From NCBI GenBank assembly GCA_016800925.1, contig JABCPU010000421.1, positions 1 through 56,488 on the forward strand: a DNA stretch of 56,488 nucleotides. The letters run 5' to 3'. How positions within the stretch are numbered: the first letter of the stretch is position 1; every line of letters starts with the position of its first letter. This DNA comes from Suillus spraguei. Taxonomy: Eukaryota; Basidiomycota; Agaricomycetes; Boletales; Suillaceae. Below the pieces are notes generated by a model, which was given only the letters and a program-made list of their open reading frames with translations, was not told the DNA's origin and searched no databases. Made by a program: the position numbers and the translations under genes. Below are positions 1 to 11,102 of the stretch, piece after piece.

Positions 1-1790
1 CATTTGGTACCATGATATATCTCTTACCCTAGCACATATATATATGGTCCTATATGAGGTCAGGTAGTCACATTGAGGTCCAGTTCTATGTAATACCATT
101 GATATATCTCATACCTGCATTGCATGGTCCTATACGAGGTCACATAGTCCCATCGAGGTCCAGTTCTATTTGGTACCATTGATATAACTCGTACCTGCAG
201 TGCATATATATATGGTCCTATATGAGGTCACATAGTCCCATCGAGGTCGAGGTCTAGTTGGTACCATGATATATCTCTTACCTGCAGCGCATATATATAT
301 GGTCCTATATGGGCTCACATAGTCCCATCGAGGTCCAGTGCCATTTGGTACCATGATATATCTCTTACCCTAGCACATATATATATGGTCCTATATGAGG
401 TCAGGTAGTCGCATCGAGGTCCAGTTCTATGGAATACCATTGATATATCTCATACCTGCATTGCATGGTCCTATACGAGGTCACATAGTCCCATCGAGGT
501 CCAGTTCTATTTGGTACCATGATATATCTCTTAGCTGCAGCGCATATATATATGGTCCTATATGGGCTCACATAGTCCCATCGAGGTCGAGTTCTATTTG
601 GTACCATGATATATCTCTTGCCTGCAGCGCATATATATATGGTCCTATATGGGCTCACATAGTCCCATCGAGGTCGAGTTCTATTTGGTACCATTGATAT
701 ATCTTGTACCTGCAGCGCATATATATATGGTCCTATATGGGCTCACATAGTCCCATTGAGGTCGAGTTCTATTTGGTACCATAATATATCTTTTACTTAC
801 AGCGCATATATATATGGTCCTATATGGGCTCACATAGTCCCATCGAGGTCGAGGTCTATTTGGTACCATTGATATATCTCTTAGCTGCAGCGCATATATA
901 TATGGTCCTATATGGGCTCACATAGTCCCATCGAGGTCGAGGTCTAGTTGGTACCATGATATATCTCTTACCTGCAGCGCATATATATATGGTCCTATAT
1001 GGGCTCACATAGTCCCATCGAGGTCAAGGTCTATTTGGTACCATGATATATCTTTTATCTGCAGCGCATATATATATGGTCCTATATGGGCTCACATAGT
1101 CCCATCGAGGTCGAGGTCTATTTGGTACCATTGATATATCTCTTAGCTGCAGCGCATATATATATGGTCCTATATGGGCTCACATAGTCCCATCGAGGTC
1201 GAGGTCTAGTTGGTACCATGATATATCTCTTACCTGCAGCGCATATATATATGGTCCTATATGGGCTCACATAGTCCCATCAAGGTCGAGTTCTATTTGG
1301 TACCATGATATATTCCTTACCTGCAGCGCATATATATATGGTCCTATATGGGCTCACATAGTCCCATCGAGGTCGAGGTCTATTTGGTACCATGATATAT
1401 CTTTTATCTGCAGCGCATATATATATGGTCCTATATGGGCTCACATAGTCCCATCGAGGTCGAGGTCTATTTGGTACCATTGATATATCTCTTAGCTGCA
1501 GCGCATATATATATGGTCCTATATGGGCTCACATAGTCCCATCGAGGTCCAGTGCCATTTGGTACCATGATATATCTCTTACCTGCAGCGCATATATATA
1601 TGGTCCTATATGGGCTCACATAGTCCCATCGAGGTCCAGTGCCATTTGGTACCATGATATATCTCTTGCCTGCAGCGCATATAAATATGGTCCTATATGG
1701 GCTCACATAGTCCCATCGAGGTCCAGTGCCATTTGGTACCATGATATATCTCTTGCCTGCAGCGCATATATATATGGTCCTATATGAGGT
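1..1790. repeat. 87/88-bp tandem satellite array
   Basis: About twenty head-to-tail copies of a unit of 87 bp (88 bp in copies with one extra T after TACCAT). Each unit holds GGTACCATGATATATC, CTGCAGCGCATATATATATG, GGTCCTATATG and CACATAGTCCCATCGAGGTC. Early copies are more varied (TGCATGG or CCCTAGCAC replaces CTGCAGCGC), while copies from about 500 to 1780 are more uniform. The array starts before the window and ends near 1790 in a degenerate copy. Because 87 is a multiple of three, the minus strand reads as repeated 29-residue units until an 88-bp copy shifts the frame. I read these as by-products of the repeat rather than genes. Confidence 0.95.
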
Positions 1791-2521
1791 GATATAGCTC
1801 TATACCAACAGTGACTCTATATAACTCTACGCCAAAAAATGAGAACCCAACCTGAACCCAAACCCACTTGCAAAACCTCTAAAATTGTGGCTTCAAGTAA
1901 TTGGTGCCAACTAGAGGTGCTTAGAGTCATTATCTCATTGGAAGGGTTTCTCTATTAATCCATGACTCCAGCTTCTTAGCAAACATCTATCTAAAATAGA
2001 AATGAGACACTCTGTATTATTATCCTCACTATTCATAGAATATTTTCTTGTGCTCATACTATCAAGCATAAACACAACTTTTCCAGATCATTCAAACATG
2101 CTTCAGATTACTATGTATTTTGGTCTCATCTAGATAAATTAGTAAAAAAGTTTATCTTGTCTTTATATGAGTTGAAGATAAAAGAGAGTTTTATTCTGCA
2201 TTACAGCTTTAAGATTGGACACCTTGAGGGTATTACTGACTGTCTGAGCTGAGAGAGTAGTGGAGATGATGGAATCAATGATTTTGATAGACTTAGTAGC
2301 ATTAGTGACCTGCCCAATTAGAATATAATGAATAAGATATCTTTTGTCATATACAGTGAGCTTTCAAGTTAGCTATGAAATGGTTTTAAGATCACAATAT
2401 TAGTGTCCTATAATGGCCAGAATAGTACCAAGACCTCAAATCTATCAAATATCTCTGGCAATTACTCATGAAATTGCATACAGCCTATTAAAATTCACCA
2501 CAGAGGCTATTTCAGCTATAG
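1791..2521. other. AT-rich intergenic DNA, no gene recognised
   Basis: No convincing reading frame. The stretch lies between the satellite and the Tc1 remnant and may be the decayed 5' part of that transposon. I could not find a DDE catalytic region in it. Confidence 0.5.
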
Positions 2522-2640
2522 GACAGAGTTGCAGCAGGGTGGAGCAAGATAGCTAAGGAGGAATATCAGAAATGGATAGATAATATGTTTAGAAGAGTGG
2601 CATAAGTGATTAGAGCAAAAGGATGTCACACAAAGTGTCA
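2522..2640 (+). pseudogene. Tc1/mariner-type transposase, C-terminal remnant
   Basis: The plus strand reads WSKIAKEEYQKWIDNM followed by RRVA, a stop, then VIRAKGCHTK. This matches the tail of Tc1/mariner transposases (W..I..E..QKYIDSMPRRV.AVI.A.GGHTKY), which lies just after the third catalytic acidic residue of the DDE/D domain. The catalytic core and the SPDLNPIE segment are not recognisable upstream, and there is an in-frame stop, so this is a dead fragment. It is followed at the expected distance by a Tc1-like terminal repeat. Confidence 0.75.
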
Positions 2641-2673
2641 GAATTATAGAGATTGTGTTGGTCAAACTGAAAG

Positions 2674-2692
2674 TCAAAAAAGTATCTGAATG
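2674..2692 (+). repeat. Tc1-type inverted repeat, inner copy
   Basis: TCAAAAAAGTATCTGAATG. It differs at two positions from the reverse complement of 2859-2877, so the two form an inverted pair about 165 bp apart. It may be a subterminal repeat of the Tc1 element or the end of a small derivative of it. Confidence 0.65.
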
Positions 2693-2858
2693 AGTCATCA
2701 AATTAAAATGACCATATATTTGCATTGTGTGAGTGGATTCCCACGCAATAGGGGACACTAATAAAGCTGAGAAACAGGGCGTCCTGACACCTCACTATGG
2801 CTTAGTCATATTTCTGCACCCTGACTCACAGTGAAGCAATTACACAAATTTCTACAAA

Positions 2859-2887
2859 CATTCGGACACTTTTTTGAGCCACTGTAC
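2859..2887 (-). repeat. Tc1-type terminal inverted repeat (right end)
   Basis: CATTCGGACACTTTTTTGA then GCCACTGTA. Read on the minus strand it begins TACAGTGGCTCAAAAAAG, the usual form of fungal Tc1-like termini with a TA target. It marks the right end of the transposon whose transposase tail is at 2522-2640. The matching left end was not found. Confidence 0.75.
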
Positions 2888-3049
2888 ATAGTATGGTGTA
2901 TGTAATGTAATTATCTGCAGCGTATGTGAAATCGAAGCCGTGGAAGACAGTGATGGAAGATCTTGTTCCTTCCCCTTCCCCTTGGCCAATTCCTTTGATC
3001 CAGTCTTCATCTTCCTGGCTGGCAGTATGGAAAGAATCCCTCCTGTAAA

Positions 3050-4185
3050 TCAAGTCAAAAGGGATGACTCGTAATCCCTCATCTTTGTTTCCAAATTGTC
3101 CTTCTGGTACATGATTTGGATAGCATCTGACGAGACTTGCAACCTCTGTATGCCCCACCAAGAGCGGATGTACATGGTATTGTCGATGAATTGAGGTTGG
3201 TAAACCACAGGTATAGGAGGGGCGGGGGGGTTGGGAGCCAGTACAGGCTTCTCGTCTGAACACCAGGAAACACCCTGGACCTCCTTGGCATGAAGGAGCT
3301 GTAGAATTGAGCCTTCGCTCAGGGCTCCCTCTCCATCTTCCTCCCACGAGTCCTTGCAGATGATCCCAAAATTTTTGTCTCCAGGCTTCATGCCAGGAAG
3401 ACTCATATATTGTGCACCCCTATCACCATAGAAATTGGCGACTGCATCTGAGGCAACCTTTAGCAAGTGGACAGTCGTTCCATGGCTGTTTACCCTGTGT
3501 CATGTGTACCAGCTGCATTCCAAGATCCTGGAGGCCCAGCCTGTTGCAAGCCAGATCCAACCTCAGGTGACAAGACACTCCAGACCTGGTGATGCTGGTA
3601 TCATAGCTGATGTAGCATCTCTCAGCGAAAGATATACCTAGAATGAGTCGATAGAAAAAAAAGCTTGTGCGTTGATGCTGGTAAAAGGTGCTGTGATAGA
3701 CCCTCTGTGATCATACACTGTGTAGCTAAATCAGTCTTGCAATATGTGAATCAGGAGGGTGAACCTAACGGGAATTACTGTTGAATTCCAGTATACACAA
3801 TTGGGAGTGAGGATCTCCATACCTACGATCGTCCTGAACATTGAACAATGTTCGGGCGCATTCCACTATTTGTCCCAAGGATGCTCTACGATCCACACAC
3901 TCGCCATTCTTGATTTCCATCACACAGTCTACGACACGCCAGTCATCATGTGCACCTTTATATCTCACAAAGATGTCAGGTTTGCGACTCTCCAAAGAAC
4001 CCGACAATGCATCTTTGTCACTGGCGACCCACGTCCATGGTACAAAATTGGTGCTGATAAGCTTGAGCGTTTTGAGTATGATGGTCTATATGAAGGTTGT
4101 GAAGTTCAGTTCTGTGTCTTTGAGGTGCTCTTTCTTGAAGTCGGGAGCATTAGCCCTGGAGGTCCATTGGTTTTCCTCCTCATAA
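3050..4185 (-). pseudogene. FunK1-type fungal protein kinase, truncated remnant
   Basis: Two minus-strand blocks match the FunK1 layout. Block one (about 4060 to 3765) reads KPDIFVRYKG, W.VVDCVMEIKN, QIVECARTLFNVQDDRRYG, the conserved region before the kinase fold (KPDi...W..v..viEiK...Q...YAR.lF..Q.dRRF). Block two (3466-3050) has FGIICKDSW then EGSILQLLHA and VQGVSW, matching the kinase N-lobe (vIKDSW...EG.IL..L..v.GVP). The C-lobe with the HRDxS catalytic loop and DFD is absent: downstream the sequence runs to the Tc1 end at 2887. In the fungus FunK1 genes form large families of uncertain substrate. This copy lacks catalytic residues and is probably a pseudogene cut by the transposon. Confidence 0.7.
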
Positions 4186-4429
4186 TAATAGCCAAGATAG
4201 CAGAGCTTTACTGGTATTAGAGTTCACTTTTGGAGTAGTGATGAGAACCATCCTTCTTCTGGCGATCCTTCATGCAAGTGCACTGGTTCTGCACTTCAGT
4301 TAGGCCCACATAAAAAAGTGTCAGTGCTCTTCCAAATGGTGAAAATTGCCTTCCTGACCTAACCTCCAAATCAGGACTTTATCAAATCCCCTTGTCCTGC
4401 ATGGCTGACATTTTGGTTGGATGATGTTT

Positions 4430-5115
4430 GCCTTATGCAATTATCTTGCTCTTTTAACTGCAGGGATCCTCCGACTAATGGCTTGTGCCCAGAGGACAAG
4501 TAGTCATACCACCCCTCTCCCAAAACATCAAGTCTGATTGCAGGTTTAATCATGAAGTGACTGGTGCATTGCTCTGCCTGGCAGGCCTTGACTAGTTGAA
4601 TGAAGTGTGGGTCTTCCAATCATTCGATAAACTGTCCTCACACTACAAGTCAGAACCAAGCTGAGTCTGAAGAGCGGCAAAACCAAGTATAACTATGATC
4701 CTGAAGATCCATGGAAAGGTTTACTGAGGAGCGAGATACTAATATTTGTAAGTTTATTCTGTTAGTGATGAACATCTCCGTCATTTCTCTTGATAGGGTT
4801 TCAAACATGTTTTTATGTCGCCAAGCTTGGTGGATAGGGAGCCAAAAGCTACATGTTCCAGCAAGGCTTACCTCCATGGCATGAAGTCTGTTACCAAAGG
4901 ATCCCTGGCCTATATTGGTACAAATGTATGTAGGAAAAAGGATAAATTAAGCTCTCCCTTGCTGATTGTGCATTTAGGTTTGGTTTTCATTGAGTGTATT
5001 GTCTGTATTTTTACATACTGAGATAGTTATGGACTGTGAGAATTTCTATCACAGCATTCTGGACCTGTTGGAAGATCCCAATGAAAGTGAGGAAGTTGTT
5101 GACCTTATGATGTGG
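4430..5115 (+). pseudogene. DUF6698-type basidiomycete gene, decayed
   Basis: Scattered plus-strand blocks in several frames follow the order of DUF6698 proteins: CRFNHEVTGALLC.AGLD (about 4530-4600, family GFnH..TG.LLCPa.LDW), YDPEDPWKGLLRSEIL (about 4695-4742), then after an intron GFKHVF.SPS (near 4800), SSKAYLHGMKSVTKGSLAYI (about 4858-4917), and MDCENFYHSILDLLEDPNES then MMWWMQ (5030-5120). The last block follows a second probable intron after 4923. The function of the family is unknown, and it is expanded in mushrooms. Stops and frame changes between blocks indicate a pseudogene. Another family member is split by the LTR element near 45 kb. Confidence 0.65.
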
Positions 5116-8100
5116 TGGATGCAGTTCATGATTTATCTTATCAATTATAAATGCTTGAAATTAACACATTGCATAGCTGTATTTTTTGTAATTTCTCATC
5201 TTTGCAGCATAGTATCAGTGAAAACAGTGCGCTGTGGAAAATTTTAGCAAATTGGGCTGCCTTGCAAGAATGAGCCGATGCTAACACTACATTATTTATT
5301 TATTTTGTATTGTACTGTTTGCAAAACATGTTAACCCATAATTTAATTGATGAAAGCTCCACGATTTGTATGAACATGAGTCTATTGCAAGGAATGTAAG
5401 GCTATATGTTTGACCAAAATATGAGCATAGTGATGAATGAAGTATCTAAAGTGATGTCAGTGTCATTGATGGTAACTTTTGCCATTAGAAGCAGTCCATG
5501 TAAGGGTAGACCTATCTGGTAGTAGCTCACTGTTGTGCTATGGCATAACAGTCCAACATCATACCCTGGCACATAGTAAGCAATTGCAGATTGCAGAATC
5601 TATTATTGGAAGATGTCTATGTAGTCATATACACATGTGGTAGCAGCTCAGGATCTTGCCATAACAGATGTTAGTTGTGTTTGAGTGAGGTCTATCTCAA
5701 CGATGACCATGTTATCAATAGAAGCAATGTCTTTGACTTGTGGAGTAATGTTATGGTTGGACACAATCTTCTTGTATTGTCTGACATGCAGCTGCACTAG
5801 TAAAAGTATGCTGAAAGGCTGTTCAAGGTGAAACATCAGCCTCAACAGGCGAACCACCAGGAAACTTGTTAAAGGCATACAGTTGGGAGTTGTCAACTGG
5901 GTTTCTGGCCTTACTCCCACCTCCTATGGTCTCTGTATGATCTGTAAAGTCAGGCTGCTCTGCAAATTCAGGCATGCCAAGGAGATCTTGATCCCATGGA
6001 TGGACAAGTAAGAATGTCTGCTGAATGGGCTTTGCCCATGAGAACTGAACGAGGGTCTCTGCAGTGGTGATAAGGATATCATGCCTTCTATACTCCATTG
6101 TTGCATTGTTCTTCAATCTAACTCCCGTGCCATGGAATGAAATGCAAGGCAGATGAAGTCTGCAGTGTGTGAACTGAGGAGCCATCAGCTGTTCATGTTC
6201 ATGGATAGCGACACCATGGCTTGAGCTGATGATGAAATGTTACAGCACATGAAGCTGGGAGACAGAAGTGCGATCAGATTTATGATAAGCAGCACACGTA
6301 ACCCTGTCACAGTTACTTTCATTCAGGATATGGCATGTGAGATGACAGTAGTTCTCACTGGGGCGAGGAGTTGGTACTGACCATGGGGGGACACCCTATT
6401 CCAATCAAGTATTGGCCTGAATGGTCTTGCGCACTGTCTAGTCTGCTTCACTTGCAAAACAAGAGCATTTGACCCTAAAGGGGGATGCCTGTTAGTATAA
6501 TTAAAACCAAGTCAAAGCAATGTGCAAATGTAGTGTCATAGTCAGTGGTAAGTTGACGCAGTGAGCGGTGATGCTGCTGGAACTAGGATAGTAAGTAGCG
6601 GTACTAGGGTCATTGAAACAAAGTCAGTAACAGTAATGTTGAGGGAGTAATGGTGAGGGATAATATCAGCGGTAGCAGTAAGGTTGCGAGTGGTGGAAAG
6701 AAACTGCAAAGAAGGCTGCGGTACTTTCAGCGGTAAAGTAGCGGTGCATGAGAAGTTTGATAAAAATAGCAATGAAGAGTCCGGCGGTAATGGTGAGAGA
6801 GTGAGATTGATTAATGAGTGGTAATGAACTTTAAAGACTAAGTGTACTACTGGGGAGTTCTAGAGCTAGACACTAATCCTGACCTATAGTACATACAATG
6901 GGGTAAAATCAGGTACTGTATTGTGGGGGGTATGTGGTGCTTATATCCTAAATGATATGTATTGTATTTGGAATACTGTAGGCGAGATCAGTAGTGCTCA
7001 AGTACAGTAAGCACCATAAGGGTGCCATGACTATGTTCTTTGGCTTGCTGATGAAGTGCGTTTTGATGTGTTTTTATTCTTAGTGAAAGTTGACAGCCAT
7101 GTGAGCACAGCATTTTAAGAACAAATTTTGGCCTGTGTGAGATTGCAGTATACAACCAGTGGAGTGGAACACTGTTTGGCTGAAGTTTGCCTTGCAGAAG
7201 ATGGAGGGGAGGCTGACAAGGATTCCAACCACCTTATGTAAGTCCAGCTCAAGTTTCTTTAGTATTATTGTTGACTTTTTGATGGCTATCAAGGATGCAA
7301 AGAGTTATTGTTCTGATGTTTAGGGCTGAGCTACTTTGACTTTTTCCCCAGGTAAGTATATAAACAGTGTTACAACTATTTGGTGACATTGCATTGAGGG
7401 AGACAGCTTGACTGCTACACTTGGTTTTGACGCTACTGTTATGTTGATCATGTTTGTAATCTAGTTGTTTTCAAACTATTAAAGGCTCCTGCTCCCGAGT
7501 TCTCACTGATGAGATCATAGGGGAGCCTTTCAGTGTCAGTTCTCACGAGGCCAGTGCATGTTGCAAGTGCAGGGCTTTCAGAGGCACAGCGTCTTGATCT
7601 ACACAAAGACATAGCGGTAAGTAACTTTATGGAATAATACTTGTCTGGATAAGTGGAAACCACTCCTTTGTTAAACCCACTGTTGTGGGAAATTTGGTCC
7701 CCCAGGACTTCAAACCACCCTTGAGAGAGTGTCATAGGCCTATGCAGCGAATGTATTTGGTGTGATTATTTTGTTTGATATTTAGCAGTGTTGTGTAGGG
7801 CAGTTTCTGGGTTGATGAAGTCATTACCCAAGAGCAGGGCATGTCAGTGCTGTCAAAGCTTTGTAAATGTATATGGCTTCACACTGGCAACACATTGATT
7901 TGACCCAAAACTGGTGCTGACATGACTACTTGCATTGATGGATGACACAAGGCCTATTGACTCTGGACATCATCTCTGCATTGGAGATCAAGTACCACAA
8001 CACTAAGAATCTCATGGATGATGCGATCAATTACATGTTGGAGATTAGATAGGGCATTCTGAGGTGGTACTTTGTAGGCCTGCTCTTGTTGGAGGCTGAT

Positions 8101-8940
8101 CTCTTTGTGTGTATATACGCTTGTGCATAACTACTGTAATTGATATCGATGACTTCTTTAATTGCATTAGCACGCTAACTTAGAGTTACTAGGATATGAC
8201 AAGTCTATCACAAGAGATGACCGCAGCTTCAAAATGGCCTTGTAAGAAGAAGCCAAGTCAGCACATGAAGCAATTCCTCAGTTGAACACTTTTCCACAAT
8301 GCAATTGCAATGGACTCCTGGCCAAAAGTGTTGATGAAGGTGGAATGTGATAGTCCCAGAGTGGGCCAAAATGGGTTCCTTACAGCTGTGGACAGATCCT
8401 GTGCGACACCAGAAGAGGATCCTCGACTATGAGATGTTTGAGCTGTTGATTGATTCATGTGTATGGCCAATGAAGGAGGACGCTGGGGCAATCAATGTGA
8501 AATGCTGAACCTTGACCCACGCTATGCTCATTCATTGGTGTGATACTCCTGGTATCCCCTGCTGATGATGAGTTTATGATGCTCAACAGACGTACTTGTC
8601 ATCCATGATGCAAATGTAGACAGATTCAAGTTTACTCCCCCTGTTGCGCCCCACCTTTATGATTCTGGAGCTTTGGTACTAACCCCGGCATCGCTGGGAC
8701 CGCTTAGACTTCCACTGGTAATACCTCAGATAATCCTCTCTCTGGCCATGCATCTGGCAGTTCTGGCAAATGTTGCAAATTTTGATTTTGATTCCATACT
8801 TGTTTGCGTCCAGTATGTTTAACATTATTCCTTCCATCATGCTCAGAAGACATATTAGCACACTATTTTTCCTTGTTTCATTTTGTAGTGGAACAGTGAC
8901 CTATATGATACTTTGTTGTTTGTAAGTAAGTGAAATGTCA
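5116..8940. other. AT-rich decayed DNA, no recognised gene
   Basis: No family could be assigned. The only stretch that looks once-coding is minus-strand 6185-5648, with phrases such as EYRRHDILITTAETLVQFSW and LLVHPWDQDLLGMPEF, a plausible piece of a mobile-element or orphan gene that I do not recognise. Around 6545-6790 a GCGGTAATG/AGTAGCGGT-like word recurs loosely. The rest shows no long open frames on either strand. Confidence 0.45.
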
Positions 8941-8957
8941 GTCATGTGGCTGTAACC

Positions 8958-9058
8958 CCTCCATTGACACTAGTTCCATTGGAGGCATATACATATCAAC
9001 ATATGGGTTTAACCAACTGACTCACCAGCCTCCATTGGTACTTGTTCCATTGGAGGCA
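8958..9058 (+). repeat. Pair of 30-bp direct repeats, each with a weak dyad
   Basis: CCTCCATTG(A/G)(C/T)AC followed by T(A/T)GTTCCATTGGAGGCA occurs at 8958-8987 and 9029-9058, about 71 bp apart. Within each copy CCTCCATTG and CATTGGAGG form an imperfect inverted repeat. Function unknown. Confidence 0.75.
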
Positions 9059-9149
9059 ACTCAACCCATATGAAGTAAAATAGGACCTCCCATCTCCTGA
9101 AATAACCCCTTCATAACCCCAACCGATATACTTAATAGCTATATAATAG

Positions 9150-10680
9150 CTTTAGGCGAAAACCTTGTCAGGACTGGGCTTCATTTTGCGTGATTTTTGC
9201 TATTTATTTGCTATTGGATCGTTGATTTTGCTTTATTTGTTTGATCTGAAGCGTAGCTTTAGGCGAAAACCTTGTTCGGACTTGGCTTGATTTTGCATGA
9301 TTTTTGCTATTTTTTTGCTATTGAATGGCGTGATTTCGCTTAATCTTGGGCGTTGGTTTAGGCGAAAACCTCGTTCAGACTTGGTTTCATTTTGCATGAT
9401 TTTTGCTATTGCGTTGCTTGATTTTGCTTGACTTGTTGTCGTAGTCTCTTGTCATTGTATTGCTTGACTTGCTGTGGTATCGTATCGTAGCGTATCGTAT
9501 TCCTTATCCTTGTCTTGACTATCGTATGGTATCGTAGTCTGTCGCGTTTCTTATCCTCGTCTTGACTATGGTATTCCTGGTCAAAACCTCGTTCAGACTT
9601 TGCTTGACTTTGCTTGATTTTTGTTTAATATGAGGCGTAGCTTTAGGCGAAAACCTCGTTCAGACTGGGCTTGATTTTACTTGATTTTTGTTTAATCTGA
9701 AGCGTAGCTTTAGGCGAAAACCTCGTTCAGACTGGGCTTGACTTTGCTTGATTTTTGCTATTTTTTTGCTAATGAATTGTATGGTATTCCTTGACTATTG
9801 TATAGTACCAAGAACCGAGACACCGAGACAATACGTTTTTATCCTAAGCAACGAGAAAGCTAACTAAGCCTCTAACGGGCGGGGGGGTGGTTTTCTAACA
9901 GCTAAACCTAATGACTAACAACTTTAACGGGGGGCGGGCGGGGGGATCTAACGTATGGCAAGTCCTGTTATTGTTATCCTTGACTATCGTATTGTTATCG
10001 TATGTGATCGTATGGTATTGTATTGCTATTGTATTGTATGTTATGTTATCATATAGTGTTGTCTTGTATAGTTATCGTAGTCTATGGTATGGCGTTTCTT
10101 ATGCTCGTCTTTTGCTATTGGAGTCTTGACTATTGTATCGCTTATCCTTATCGTTGTCTGGGGTGATGCGTAGGCTGAGGCGAAAACCTTGTTCAGACTT
10201 TGCTTGATTTTGCTTGATTTGAGGTGTAGCTTTAGGCGAAAACGTTGTCAGGACTGGTCTTGACTTTGCTTGATTTTTGTTTGATCTGAAGCGTAGCTTT
10301 AGGCGAAAACCTCGTCAGGACTGGGCTTGACTTTGCTTGATTTTTGTCTGATCTGAAGCGTAGCTTTGGCGAAAACCTCGTCAGGACTGGGCTTGATTTT
10401 GCATGATTTTTGCTATTGGATTGCTTGATTTTATTTTGTTTCGTTTGATCAAAACCTCGTCAGGACTGGGCTTGACTTTGCTTGATTTTGCTCTTGATTT
10501 TGTTTGATCTGAAGCATAGCTTTAGGCGAAAACCTTGTTCGGACTTGGCTTGATTTTGCGTAATGTTTGCTATGTTTTTGCTATGGAATGCCTTGATTTT
10601 GCTTAATGTCATGGGTGGCTCTAGGCGAAAAACTCGTTTGGACTAGGCTTGATTTTGCGTGATTTTTGCTATTGAATGCG
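9150..10680 (+). repeat. Diverged minisatellite with GGCGAAAACC core
   Basis: At least eleven irregularly spaced copies of a unit that reads AGCTTTAGGCGAAAACCTCG, then TTCAGACT or TCAGGACT, GGGCTTGATTTTGC, TTGATTTTTGCTATT. Copies are near 9150, 9254, 9358, 9640, 9710, 10175, 10230, 10290, 10355, 10515 and 10620. Spacing varies from about 60 to over 100 bp. Between copies (about 9470-9560 and 9960-10140) lies ATCGTATTG/TATCGTAG micro-repeat sequence. No coding potential was seen. It separates the AT-rich left arm from the gene-derived block. Confidence 0.85.
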
Positions 10681-10689
10681 TTAGCCTAG

Positions 10690-11102
10690 CTTTTTCTCTT
10701 CATTCCTGCTTGATGATATGGTATTGGTCTCACTGCAATGTTTGTGTTCACGTACTCACGACCGCATCTACTTACATTCCTGCAATTCACTATTGTCCAT
10801 GCATCAATAATCACATATTTTCTGCCTCACAAACTGTATCCTAAGTCCCCATCATTGCTCCAATATATATCTTTATCCAAAGATTTTCGTGTGCCGAGGC
10901 TTCTCAATTCCTCACCATCATTGGCAACAGAAATCGACTCGCACATCTCATGCACATCAATAACAGACAAATCTATGGAACAACAATGCCCCTTGATAGA
11001 GATATGTATGCATGATACAGTGTCCAACGCTACGAATATCTTAACAAAAGGCCGCCACCAGTTAGGTTTAACGATGGACCGGGAAGCACTGGCTGTACTA
11101 CC
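10690..11102. other. Intergenic, no gene recognised
   Basis: Short open frames on both strands with no recognisable family. It lies between the minisatellite and the 3' end of the amidase remnant. Confidence 0.5.

Noticed and set aside
166..1742. Chains of minus-strand ORFs with 29-residue repeats (MVPN..RWDYVSPYRTIYIC)
   Set aside because: They follow the 87-bp satellite period, break wherever a unit is 88 bp, and have no flanking gene structure.
1..1790. CRISPR-like array
   Set aside because: Repeats are directly adjacent with no unique spacers, and the genome is eukaryotic.
2516..2758. 80-codon minus-strand hydrophobic ORF
   Set aside because: It is antisense to the Tc1 transposase tail on the plus strand.
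3759..4220. 153-codon plus-strand ORF
   Set aside because: It is antisense to the FunK1 block, whose minus-strand frame matches a known family and explains the open frame.
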